Of a DNA stretch of 64,000 nt, positions 33,013-41,265 are shown one piece after another; positions within the stretch are counted from its first letter, which is position 1; every line of letters begins with the position of its first letter. Source of the stretch: Balneola sp. (GTDB taxonomy: Bacteria > Bacteroidota > Rhodothermia > Balneolales > Balneolaceae). A program made the translations under genes and the position numbers. The stretch lies in contig JANQSE010000017.1 in NCBI GenBank assembly GCA_028284195.1, positions 1 to 64,000 of the forward strand. The letters run 5' to 3'. Below the pieces are notes generated by a model. It did not search any database, had not been told where the DNA came from, and worked only from the letters and a program-made list of their open reading frames with translations.

Positions 33013-33978
33013 ATGATGAAAAACTCAAGACTAACATTACTCCTCTCTTCTATTCTGGTTTTCTCGACATTAATAGCTTGTTCTGGTTCTAAAGAACTTC
33101 TTCCCCCCGGAGACAGAACACTTGAATATCTTCAATCACTAGACGAAGAAACTCTCCGTACCATGGATTCGGATGCAGATAGTTTAAAAGACTATTCTGA
33201 AATGTATGAGCATGATACAAATCCACTGGACGTTGACACAGACGACGACGGACTAACTGACGGAGACGAAGTCATCAAATATGGAACCGATCCTAACGAT
33301 GCCAATGGCGATGCTGATGGAGATGGACTAACCGATGCGGACGAAATTAATTCTTACAACACTGATCCTAAAAACCCTGATTCTGATGGGGATGGTATCA
33401 GTGACGGAGACGAAATCAACAAGTATAAAACAGATCCGAACGATGCCAACGGCGATGCTGATGGAGATGGTGTTTCTGATGTGGATGAGATAATGACCCA
33501 TGGAACTGATCCTAACAACCCTGATTCTGATGGAGACGGTTTCACCGACGGCCAGGAGTTAGAAATGGGTACAAACCCAACTAATGGATCTGATCCTGTA
33601 TATATTGATGCAAGCGCATTCGAAACTGTAAATTTTGCATTCGACAAATCTAACTTAAGCGATGATGCGGCTGCTAAATTAGCTGACAATGTTGAAATGC
33701 TTGAAAATGCCCCGGCATTTAGAGTTCAGGTTAACGCTTACACCGACCACGTTGGCGGCGATCAGTATAACCTGCGTTTAAGCTTGCGCAGAGCTAAAGC
33801 CGTGGTTGACTTCTATACCAGCAATGGTATTTCTGCTGACAGAATTGAATCTCAAGGATTGGGTAAAGCCCCTGTAGAATGTTCTGAATCAGAAAAAGAA
33901 GGTAATGGTGGGTGTGAAAAGAACAGAAGAGCTGAATCAAAACCATTAAGTACACTTAAGTACGCTCCTAAAAATTAA
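33013..33978 (+). CDS. OmpA-family lipoprotein with thrombospondin type 3 repeats
   Basis: The 321-residue protein has a lipoprotein leader (TLLLSSILVFSTLIAC, Cys23). Residues ~50-190 are calcium-binding thrombospondin type 3 repeats (DSDGDGISDGDE, GDADGDGLTDADE). Two ~48-residue copies lie in tandem, visible as a 144-bp periodicity in DNA (33289 and 33433). The C-terminal OmpA domain (about 200-300) carries VNAYTDHVGGDQYNLRLSLRRAKAVV and NRRAE for peptidoglycan binding. It would tether the outer membrane to the wall in a calcium-dependent way. It is monocistronic, with a shared terminator after it. The ATG at 33016 would serve equally as start. Confidence 0.9.
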   Translation: MMKNSRLTLLLSSILVFSTLIACSGSKELLPPGDRTLEYLQSLDEETLRTMDSDADSLKDYSEMYEHDTNPLDVDTDDDGLTDGDEVIKYGTDPNDANGDADGDGLTDADEINSYNTDPKNPDSDGDGISDGDEINKYKTDPNDANGDADGDGVSDVDEIMTHGTDPNNPDSDGDGFTDGQELEMGTNPTNGSDPVYIDASAFETVNFAFDKSNLSDDAAAKLADNVEMLENAPAFRVQVNAYTDHVGGDQYNLRLSLRRAKAVVDFYTSNGISADRIESQGLGKAPVECSESEKEGNGGCEKNRRAESKPLSTLKYAPKN

Positions 33979-34006
33979 ATTTCACTCTTTATTAAAAGGG
34001 ATGATT

Positions 34007-34036
34007 AAAGGCGAGCCAATTTGGTTCGCCTTTTTT
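34007..34036. terminator. Bidirectional intrinsic terminator between the OmpA and DUF5686 genes
   Basis: Stem AAAGGCGAGCC / GGTTCGCCTTT with a 5-base loop, A run upstream and six T residues downstream. It can serve both convergent genes. Confidence 0.85.
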
Positions 34037-34049
34037 ATTTCAGGTTACT

Positions 34050-36482
34050 TTAGAAAAAACGGGCAATACTAATGCCGGGATAAATGCCGGGATCATCCAA
34101 CCGAACAGCAACGTCTATCCTGAATAAACTGAAAATATTACTAAGTGATCCCCCAACCTCGATATGAAGGTCATCTGACCCAAGAATATTAAACTGATTT
34201 ATGTTCTCGTTTGGATTCCATGTTTTGCCTATACCTCCAAAGGCTATTAACGATAAACCTGTTTGAGGTGCTTTTCTCCAACCAAGCATTTCAAAAGGTA
34301 CGCTTCTGAAATTATGTTCTGCATTTACTGCAAAATAGCTGGCCCCCTGATATGGTATATATCGTTTTGATCTAAAGCCGCCGAATGGAGTTAAATACCC
34401 AAAAGAAGCATCCAGGGCTCCGTTTTCTTGTACAGGCAAATCTCCCAGGTATGTTCCGGCATTAACCCTTACATCAAGCGCATTGGGGAAAAAACGTTTT
34501 TTATAAAATGTGTTGAAGCGCTTAAACATATTAAATTCAAGCCTGGTGAAATTCCAATCACTTCCAATTGCCTTAGCTGATTGCTCTACGCTTAAGCGGG
34601 CCCCGTTCATTTCAACAGCACCAAAATTATTAGCATTGTCTCCCGTAGAAATCTGAAAACGAATTGAGCTTAATGTACCATCCTCAATTCCCGGATTAAT
34701 TCTTTGAATAAAATCCCTTCCAATAATATCGTAGCTGGTTTTAAAATTTATCGACTCATGCTTCTCCAGCGTATAAAACAATCGGTAGGTAAAACGCGAT
34801 CTCCTAGGGCGATAGCCAAAGCTCAGGCTCCCGCCTTCATTTCGGTAATAGTTAAAATAATCGTCGTATCCCAGCAAAGGCAAAAAGCTGGCAATGAACG
34901 GATTATAAAGCTCAGAATCATAGCTCGTTCGTGTATCAGCAGCATAGTTGGCTGAAACAACAAATCGTCTGGTTTTTTTAAGCGGCCACCAATTTAACCT
35001 GCCTCCGTAAGTAAACTCTTCGTACCCGGTACTGTAACCAAACTTAACCTCAGAACTTAATCTTCTATTGTAATATGTTTTATTGTGCTTTAACCCAAAT
35101 TGAAATACATCCACTCTGTTAAATCTGCCTATCGGAGATAAATTTGAAACAAACTTTCTAATTACCGACCGGTTTTGTGAACCTCTTTTTGCTGAAGCAC
35201 GGGCTGCGCTATTACCAGAACCAGCCTGAACCGCACTTTCGCTATTATCATCACCATCATCAAGTTTGATAAATTTTGATAAAAAGCCTTTTGGTTCAAA
35301 TGCCTTTTGTAGCGTAGCAGTACTGTCTAATTCGGTATAAGCTTCTTCTTCTTTCTCTGAAAGTGGAACGGGATCTATTGAAGTAGCAAATAGCGAATCT
35401 GATTTATCTATGGTTGTTGAATCAACAGATATCCAGCTTCTTCTTTTGTATAAAGTATCCGGCAGCTCTACATTTACCTGGTAGTTATTTATTTTTGAAA
35501 CCTGGTGGAAACCAATCGGGGGAAACCTTAACCCTACAATTCCTACCTTTACCAAGCCATTGATCCGGACGTCCACCGGAAGCCAAAAATCGCCTCCAAA
35601 ATTACTGAACTGTTGTTCGTAGTATAAGTTAAAATCCTGTACGGGCGGCGGGAATACAATTACATTATTAGGCTTTAGCTTTACAGAAAGCAGTGCAAAT
35701 TCTTCATCCAGCACAAAAATAGTGCCTTCGAAAAGGGGTTGCAGCTTCCTCTTTGGTGCTACGCTAATCTCAAATACAATCCTATCATCAATACTGGTAA
35801 ACTCTACCAATTTAAATGTATAGTATTTTAATGCACGTTCGTCTGTAATTCCAACAACATCAAAACCTGCTATCTCCAGCTCATCATCGTAAAAATTTGG
35901 CAGGTAGCTTACCCCTGCAAAATTATTTGCCCCTTCGATATTTGCCGTTTGCCTTCTTGATTTTAAAACTTCTCTGGGGCCTTTTTCTTTATGCCAGAAC
36001 AGTTCAGAAGCACTTTCTGAAATAGATACAATCGTTGTATCGTTTAACAGTTGCTGCCTTGAATATCCTTCTGCTGCGTACGTTTCTAGTTTTGCCCTCC
36101 ATACTTTTTTCCTGGCAATTACTTCCTTCATAATCCTGATTGCAGGATCTTCTGTAGTAACCACAAGTTCTTCCATTTGTGCCACAGATTCTTCCAATAA
36201 AAAGTCTAAATATCCATCAAAATCCTCATCAATGGTTTTTTCCTGAGTTTCAAACCCGATATATCTTACTACAATTGTAGCCGGAAATGATTTTACCACC
36301 AGGCTGTACTCGCCATCTTCATTAGCGATTGTTCCCGTATAGGTATCTTTGATAATTACATGAGCGGCAGGCAGCCCTTCTCCGGTTTTTGAGTCAGCAA
36401 TTTTGCCCGATATCTTTTTTTGTGAGAATACATTGAACGTTGAAAAGGCTACGATCAGTACTATCCCTAAAAATTTGTTCAT
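34050..36482 (-). CDS. DUF5686 family outer-membrane protein with carboxypeptidase-regulatory-like domain
   Basis: The 810-residue protein has a signal peptide (FLGIVLIVAFSTFNVFSQ), a CarboxypepD_reg-like domain (about 22-105: ISGKIADSKTGEGLPAAHVIIKDTYTGTIANEDGEYSL), a DUF5686 region (from VVTTEDPAIRIMKEVIARK), and a C-terminal barrel-like half ending in IARFF. It has no TonB plug. Bacteroidetes proteins of this group are predicted outer-membrane proteins of unknown function. It is a single gene convergent with the OmpA gene. Confidence 0.82.
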   Translation of the reverse strand: MNKFLGIVLIVAFSTFNVFSQKKISGKIADSKTGEGLPAAHVIIKDTYTGTIANEDGEYSLVVKSFPATIVVRYIGFETQEKTIDEDFDGYLDFLLEESVAQMEELVVTTEDPAIRIMKEVIARKKVWRAKLETYAAEGYSRQQLLNDTTIVSISESASELFWHKEKGPREVLKSRRQTANIEGANNFAGVSYLPNFYDDELEIAGFDVVGITDERALKYYTFKLVEFTSIDDRIVFEISVAPKRKLQPLFEGTIFVLDEEFALLSVKLKPNNVIVFPPPVQDFNLYYEQQFSNFGGDFWLPVDVRINGLVKVGIVGLRFPPIGFHQVSKINNYQVNVELPDTLYKRRSWISVDSTTIDKSDSLFATSIDPVPLSEKEEEAYTELDSTATLQKAFEPKGFLSKFIKLDDGDDNSESAVQAGSGNSAARASAKRGSQNRSVIRKFVSNLSPIGRFNRVDVFQFGLKHNKTYYNRRLSSEVKFGYSTGYEEFTYGGRLNWWPLKKTRRFVVSANYAADTRTSYDSELYNPFIASFLPLLGYDDYFNYYRNEGGSLSFGYRPRRSRFTYRLFYTLEKHESINFKTSYDIIGRDFIQRINPGIEDGTLSSIRFQISTGDNANNFGAVEMNGARLSVEQSAKAIGSDWNFTRLEFNMFKRFNTFYKKRFFPNALDVRVNAGTYLGDLPVQENGALDASFGYLTPFGGFRSKRYIPYQGASYFAVNAEHNFRSVPFEMLGWRKAPQTGLSLIAFGGIGKTWNPNENINQFNILGSDDLHIEVGGSLSNIFSLFRIDVAVRLDDPGIYPGISIARFF

Positions 36483-36579
36483 CTATCTTTGTACTTGATA
36501 TTTAAGAAATGAGGCACCCCGATACGAAATCGTAATGCAAAGTTTCATCCAATACGTATCTTTACACTGCTTATTATCC

Positions 36580-36652
36580 GACCCCGTAGTTCAACTGGAT
36601 AGAATAGGAGCCTCCTAAGCTCTAGATCTGGGTTCGAGTCCCGGCGGGGTCA
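36580..36652 (+). tRNA. tRNA-Arg (anticodon CCT)
   Basis: The cloverleaf has acceptor GACCCCG paired with CGGGGTC, D arm GTTC..GAAT, anticodon stem GGAGC/GCTCT, loop CTCCTAA, T loop TTCGAGT. Anticodon CCT reads AGG. CCA is not encoded. A TATCTTTA box at 36557-36564 may be its promoter. Confidence 0.94.
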
Positions 36653-36677
36653 CAAAGTCTTTAGTACATAAGTATAT

Positions 36678-36785
36678 ATGGAATATGCAATAATTATATC
36701 TGTAGCCGCACTCGTTTTTTCAGGCTTAACCTATTGGGATAGTTTCCACAAAAAATATTCACATATAGCGGCTATTATCAGATAA
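36678..36785 (+). CDS. Possible 35-residue membrane peptide
   Basis: A small frame just after tRNA-Arg starts MEYAIIISVAALVFSGLTYW and ends HIAAIIR, with one hydrophobic segment. It could be a short membrane peptide or the remains of a larger gene next to a tRNA. There is no homology evidence, no clear ribosome binding site and no matching terminator, so it is only a candidate. Confidence 0.25.
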   Translation: MEYAIIISVAALVFSGLTYWDSFHKKYSHIAAIIR

Positions 36786-36800
36786 TCAAAAATCCTATGG

Positions 36801-37859
36801 TTAATCTATTTTCGCTGTTTTACTTTGTTGCAGAACAACAGCAGGTTCCAAAGGTTTCATAATTACTTTCTCATCAACTTCGAAGAGTTTCCTGTTGTCG
36901 GTATGTACGATATAACGATCGCCTTTAAACAATACATGATATGTTATATCATGGCCGCGAAATTCTCTCCCCACTATTATAGCGTTCTCTTGCCCATGTA
37001 TCGCCTTATCAATGCCCAAGTGTTCCGGGCGAATGGAACAAAGGATCAACCCTTCTGCCTGTTCATCTAATCGTACTTCTCCAAAGTGAGTGTCAACCAG
37101 TTCTTTTCCGTCAGCATAAGCTCTGAATAAGTTGGTTCTGCCCAGAAACTGAGCCACAAACTGAGTCTTTGGTTTGTAATACACGTCTTCAGGTGTGCCA
37201 ATTTGTTCGATTTTACCATTGTTCATTACAGCAACACGATCAGCAAAAGAAAGTGCTTCTTCCTGGTCGTGGGTAACCAGAATTGCACTCATTCCGGATT
37301 TTTTTAAAATCTCCCGCACTTCCTTCCTCATAGAATCACGAAGCATTGCATCCAACCCTGAAAATGGTTCGTCCATTAACACCAATTTGGGCTTAGGAGC
37401 AATAGCACGAGCTAAAGCAACGCGCTGCTGCTGCCCGCCCGAAAGCTCATCAGGAGTGCGGTGTTTATATTGCTCCATCCCTGTGCGGCAAAGAACTTCT
37501 TCAGCAAATACCAGCCTTTTTTTCCTGGGAATGTCCTTCAATCCAAAAGCAACATTTTCTAAGGCAGTCATATGAGGGAAAAGCGCATAGTCCTGAAAAA
37601 CAAAACCAACTCCCCGGTCTTGGGGAGGTACATGCACTCTATGAGCTTCAACTAACTTACCCTGAATCGAAATTTCCCCATTATCAGAATATTCAAAACC
37701 CGCAATAAGCCGAAGTGTGGTAGTTTTGCCGCATCCACTGGGCCCCAATAGTGCAAATATCTCGTTTTGCTTTACCTCAAAAGAAACACCATCAACAACA
37801 CAACCGCTTTCATCGAAAGCTTTGCTAAGATCTTGAATATGTACCATTGAATGGCTCAT
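36801..37859 (-). CDS. ABC transporter ATP-binding protein, FbpC/PotA-like (orphan)
   Basis: The 352-residue ATPase has Walker A GPSGCGKTT (about 38-46), Q-loop VFQDYALFPHM, signature LSGGQQQRVALARA, Walker B LVLMDEPFSGLD and the HDQEEALSFADR switch region. A C-terminal TOBE-like domain follows (about 240-345). The family includes iron(III) (FbpC), spermidine and molybdate importers. No binding protein or permease lies within the window, so substrate is open; it may serve permeases elsewhere. It is divergent from the SPOR lipoprotein gene. Confidence 0.85.
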   Translation of the reverse strand: MSHSMVHIQDLSKAFDESGCVVDGVSFEVKQNEIFALLGPSGCGKTTTLRLIAGFEYSDNGEISIQGKLVEAHRVHVPPQDRGVGFVFQDYALFPHMTALENVAFGLKDIPRKKRLVFAEEVLCRTGMEQYKHRTPDELSGGQQQRVALARAIAPKPKLVLMDEPFSGLDAMLRDSMRKEVREILKKSGMSAILVTHDQEEALSFADRVAVMNNGKIEQIGTPEDVYYKPKTQFVAQFLGRTNLFRAYADGKELVDTHFGEVRLDEQAEGLILCSIRPEHLGIDKAIHGQENAIIVGREFRGHDITYHVLFKGDRYIVHTDNRKLFEVDEKVIMKPLEPAVVLQQSKTAKID

Positions 37860-38021
37860 GGGTTACGAAACAGAATACTCATTAATTAGATTCATTCTGA
37901 ATAAGATACAGCTTTTATCAATTTTTAAGAGCACGTTTTTCTATTCCCTATTTGGGAAACAAGCAGCTAAAACGTAAGTTCCAATTAATTAGGATTGCAT
38001 TTTAAAAAAACCATCTACATC

Positions 38022-38519
38022 ATGAAAAATATCAGAATTAAACTACCGCTGATCGTACTTGTACTTTTTGTGGTTCAGGCTTGCGGCCCTACTGAAGAAG
38101 AAAAAAGAGCAAAGGAACAAGCAAGAATGGACTCTTTACTTAAAGTACAGCAGCAACAGATTGCTGAAGAAACGGCCCGGCTTCAGCAGCAAAATGCAGA
38201 AAACCTTACTTCTGAAGAAACCCAGGGACAGGAAGAAATGACCAGCGAAAGTGAAGGATATACCTTTGCACAAAACGGGGAATATGCGGTGCAGGTAGGG
38301 GCCTTCAGAAGCGAGGAAAAAGCCGAGGGGTATATTGCTAAGTGGTCTGACCGAAATTACCCAAATGCATACACTGTTAAAGTAGGAGAAGAAGAATACG
38401 GCGATGTATGGTTCCGTGTAAGGGTTGGCTTTTTTGATTCGAAAGAAGCTGCTGAAAAACTTGGTGCTGAACTAGCTGCTGAAATTAATTCCGGGTACTG
38501 GGTTTCTAAGGTAAAATAA
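38022..38519 (+). CDS. SPOR-domain lipoprotein
   Basis: The ATG at 38022 (MKNIRIKLPLIVLVLFVVQACG) gives a clean lipoprotein signal with lipobox cysteine Cys21; the upstream ATG at 37995 would add a charged extension and is less likely. A coiled, glutamine-rich linker (about 25-80) leads to a SPOR domain (about 84-165) with YAVQVGAFRSEEKAEGYIAKW and WFRVRVGFFDSKEAAEKLGAEL. SPOR domains bind denuded septal glycan, so the protein should collect at the division site, like DamX or RlpA. A terminator follows at 38612. Confidence 0.9.
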   Translation: MKNIRIKLPLIVLVLFVVQACGPTEEEKRAKEQARMDSLLKVQQQQIAEETARLQQQNAENLTSEETQGQEEMTSESEGYTFAQNGEYAVQVGAFRSEEKAEGYIAKWSDRNYPNAYTVKVGEEEYGDVWFRVRVGFFDSKEAAEKLGAELAAEINSGYWVSKVK

Positions 38520-38611
38520 CCTCATATCAACCTGGAGATTTTAGTTGTATATCTCTCAGGCATTTACGTAATTATGGCACGCTCAAGTAGCGTCTCTCTT
38601 GATGAATAGTC

Positions 38612-38650
38612 AGCCCATTACAACCGAAAATTGTGATGGGCTATTTTTTT
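38612..38650 (+). terminator. Intrinsic terminator after the SPOR gene
   Basis: A 12-bp stem AGCCCATTACAA / TTGTGATGGGCT (one wobble), 7-base loop, and a T run. It also separates the following phosphatase module. Confidence 0.85.
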
Positions 38651-38766
38651 GTAACCAACCCAAAACTTTTTCGTACGCTGATCACCTTGTTTTATTTTTC
38701 ATATTCTCAAGTTTACGCTATTATTGGAACGCAATTAATTCTCAATAACTTTTTAAATCAATAAGA

Positions 38767-39114
38767 ATGAAAAACTTTGGTATTTCTATACGGGAAGTTG
38801 ACAACATTCGTGTACTTGATATTAGTGGCGAACTTGACGCCCATACCGCATCTCAGCTCGAAAACTCATTAAAATCTCTCATCGACCACAACCATATTTG
38901 CATTATTGTTAACTGCAAAGGGTTAGACTATATAGCAAGTGCCGGGCTGGGAGTTTTTATGGCTTACATCGAAGATGTTCGCGGCATGGGTGGCGATATT
39001 AAGCTCACCAATATGAACGAACGGGTATATAATGTTTTTGACTTGCTTGGTTTTCCTACGTTGTATGATATCCATGACGATGAAAGCGAAGCATTAACAG
39101 GTTTCGATAAGTAA
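38767..39114 (+). CDS. STAS-domain anti-sigma factor antagonist (RsbV/SpoIIAA-like)
   Basis: The 115-residue protein has the STAS fold: RVLDISGELDAHTA, the IIVNCKGLDYIASAGLGVFMAY helix with the candidate phosphoserine Ser58 (in ASAG), and a following IKLTNMNERVYNVFDLLGF segment. Such proteins bind a HATPase kinase when unphosphorylated. It is followed within 5 bases by an RsbW-like ATPase gene and then a PP2C phosphatase, so the three form a partner-switching unit. Confidence 0.9.
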   Translation: MKNFGISIREVDNIRVLDISGELDAHTASQLENSLKSLIDHNHICIIVNCKGLDYIASAGLGVFMAYIEDVRGMGGDIKLTNMNERVYNVFDLLGFPTLYDIHDDESEALTGFDK

Positions 39115-39118
39115 CACG

Positions 39119-39541
39119 TTGGCAACTACAAATAACATACACTCTATTTCTGTTGAGGCTTCCACCTCTCAACTGGCAACGGTGCGTGATTTTGTAGCCG
39201 AACATGCAGAAAGCTTAGGCTTATCAGAAAAAGAAATTGGAAATATCCGCCTGGCTGTTGATGAAGCCTACACTAATATCATCAAGCATGCCTACAAAAA
39301 TATCCCGTCTAAACCTGTTAAGATTGAACTTGGTTCAGATTCTTCACAATTATGGATATCGATAAAAGATGAAGGAGAAAGCTTTGATCCAGCTTCTTAC
39401 AGCGAACCAGACCTAAAACAAAGAATAAAAAACAAACAGCGTGGAGGTATGGGAGTTTACCTTATTCGCAAGCTGATGGATAACGTAGATTATAACCGTA
39501 TTGGAAAGACAAACGAAATTCGAATGGTAAAACATTTGTAG
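39119..39541 (+). CDS. RsbW/SpoIIAB-like serine kinase (HATPase)
   Basis: The 140-residue protein starts at TTG 39119, five bases after the STAS stop. It has GHKL boxes: N-box DEAYTNIIKHAYK (about 56-68), G1 IKDEGESFDP and G2 RGGMGVYLIRKLMD. It should phosphorylate the upstream STAS protein on serine and be inhibited or released by it. The downstream PP2C phosphatase gene starts five bases later at GTG 39546. No sigma-B-like gene is adjacent, so the controlled target is unknown. Confidence 0.88.
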   Translation: MATTNNIHSISVEASTSQLATVRDFVAEHAESLGLSEKEIGNIRLAVDEAYTNIIKHAYKNIPSKPVKIELGSDSSQLWISIKDEGESFDPASYSEPDLKQRIKNKQRGGMGVYLIRKLMDNVDYNRIGKTNEIRMVKHL

Positions 39542-39545
39542 TATC

Positions 39546-41264
39546 GTGAGCCCATCAACCAACCTTGAAGAACGGCACAGCCGATTTGAACTACGAACCC
39601 TTCTGGAAACAAGCCGGCTGCTAATTGAATCTCAGGATCCCGATTTTGTTCTGAATAATTTGTTATTGATAACCATGGGAAAGTTATTAGTAACCAAAGG
39701 CATGATCCTGATCTTTAAACCCGGAGAAAATACCTATTATGCCACAAGAGCTAAGGGTCGTGGCTGGTTAAATGAAAATGACGAGATCAGCATTGATATT
39801 TCAGATGATTTGCTTGAAGCATCTGTACTTCATGGAGCAGGGTGTGAAGAATTGTTCAATCAAATCGGGATTGAGCAAGAAAGCATTCTTTTTAATCTTA
39901 AAACCAGTAACCATCACATAGGTTTTTTATGCCTGGGGCCTAAAGGAAATAAACAGCCAATTACCGAAAATGAAATTGAATTCATAGAAAGCCTCACCAT
40001 TATCTCATCTGTGGCTATTGCCAATTCAAGAATGTTCAAAGAAATGCGGCGCATCAATCGCAGATTAGACCGTAAAGTACACGATTTGAATACACTGCTT
40101 GAGCTCAGTAAAGATTTTAACCTGATGGTTGACCGAGATGAAATTGCGCGCATATTTAAATTCGCCATGTTAGGGCAAATGCTCATCAGAACTTTCTTTT
40201 TTGCTCTTGATGTGGATGGTGAAAAGTCGATCGTTTCCATAAGCGGTATTAATGATGAACCCACAACAGATGACCTTGACAAACTTTTTGAATTAGAAGC
40301 GGTTACCCATGTGGCTGAGCAGGCTGAATGCGATTTTCTGAATGAAAATAACATCAAACTGGTAATTGGGCTGAATTTTCAGGGAGAAAAAATTGGTGTA
40401 GTAGGTGTGGGAGCGAGAGGCAACCAACAAGAATATGGCCCTGAAGAAGTAAATTTTCTACAATCGTTAGGAAACCTTGCCCTGCTTACCATCCAAAAAT
40501 CTTTATTACTGGAAGAACGGCTTGAAAAGCAACGCCTTGATGAAGAACTGAATCTCGCCAAAAATATTCAGCGAGGATTACTTCCCGATCCTTTACCAAC
40601 AATTACAGGGTTTGATCTTGCAGCAATCAATATTTCATCCAGGCAAGTTGGCGGCGATTATTTTGATTTCATTAATACTCCTGATGGAGGCCATTTGCTT
40701 GCGATTGCAGATGTAACCGGGAAAGGAGTACCGGCTTCACTTTTAATGGCAAACCTCCAGTCTATGCTGCACGCGCTTGCACCCATTGATGTAACTTTGA
40801 ACGAAGCTTCGGGCAGCATTAATGACATCATTCATAAAAATACTCCCGCTGATAAATTCATCACATTTTTTTGGGGGAAAATTTTTCCGGATGGGAAAAG
40901 ACTCCGGTATGTAAATGCCGGGCATAACCCACCTATCATGTTCAGAAAAGGCAGTGATGAGCCGGAGCTTTTGGAAGCGGGAGGAGTAATTCTGGGAGCT
41001 ATGCCTACCCTTATGCCGTATGAAGCATCCGATATCGAACTGCAAAGCGGCGATCTGATCGTATTTTTTACCGATGGCGTAACAGAAGCCATGAACCCTG
41101 AACAAACTGAGGAGTATGAAGAAGAACGCCTCACCGAATGTATCCGCAAAAACAGAGACAAAAGCTCTGAAGATATTCAGCAGGCAATTATCGACGACAT
41201 CAACGAGTTTTCCAACAACATCCAGTACGATGATATCACAATTATTGTGATGAAAGTAGCTTAA
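39546..41264 (+). CDS. GAF-domain SpoIIE-type serine phosphatase
   Basis: The 572-residue phosphatase starts at GTG 39546. Two GAF-like regions (about 15-165 and 185-320) precede a PP2C/SpoIIE domain (about 345-570). PP2C metal sites appear in GGDYFDF, ADVTGKGVPASLLMA, FFTDGVTEAMN and the closing QYDDITIIVMK. The GAF parts probably sense small ligands or partner proteins and set phosphatase activity on the upstream STAS protein. Its end is one base from the convergent mltF stop. Confidence 0.88.
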   Translation: MSPSTNLEERHSRFELRTLLETSRLLIESQDPDFVLNNLLLITMGKLLVTKGMILIFKPGENTYYATRAKGRGWLNENDEISIDISDDLLEASVLHGAGCEELFNQIGIEQESILFNLKTSNHHIGFLCLGPKGNKQPITENEIEFIESLTIISSVAIANSRMFKEMRRINRRLDRKVHDLNTLLELSKDFNLMVDRDEIARIFKFAMLGQMLIRTFFFALDVDGEKSIVSISGINDEPTTDDLDKLFELEAVTHVAEQAECDFLNENNIKLVIGLNFQGEKIGVVGVGARGNQQEYGPEEVNFLQSLGNLALLTIQKSLLLEERLEKQRLDEELNLAKNIQRGLLPDPLPTITGFDLAAINISSRQVGGDYFDFINTPDGGHLLAIADVTGKGVPASLLMANLQSMLHALAPIDVTLNEASGSINDIIHKNTPADKFITFFWGKIFPDGKRLRYVNAGHNPPIMFRKGSDEPELLEAGGVILGAMPTLMPYEASDIELQSGDLIVFFTDGVTEAMNPEQTEEYEEERLTECIRKNRDKSSEDIQQAIIDDINEFSNNIQYDDITIIVMKVA

Positions 41265-41265
41265 T

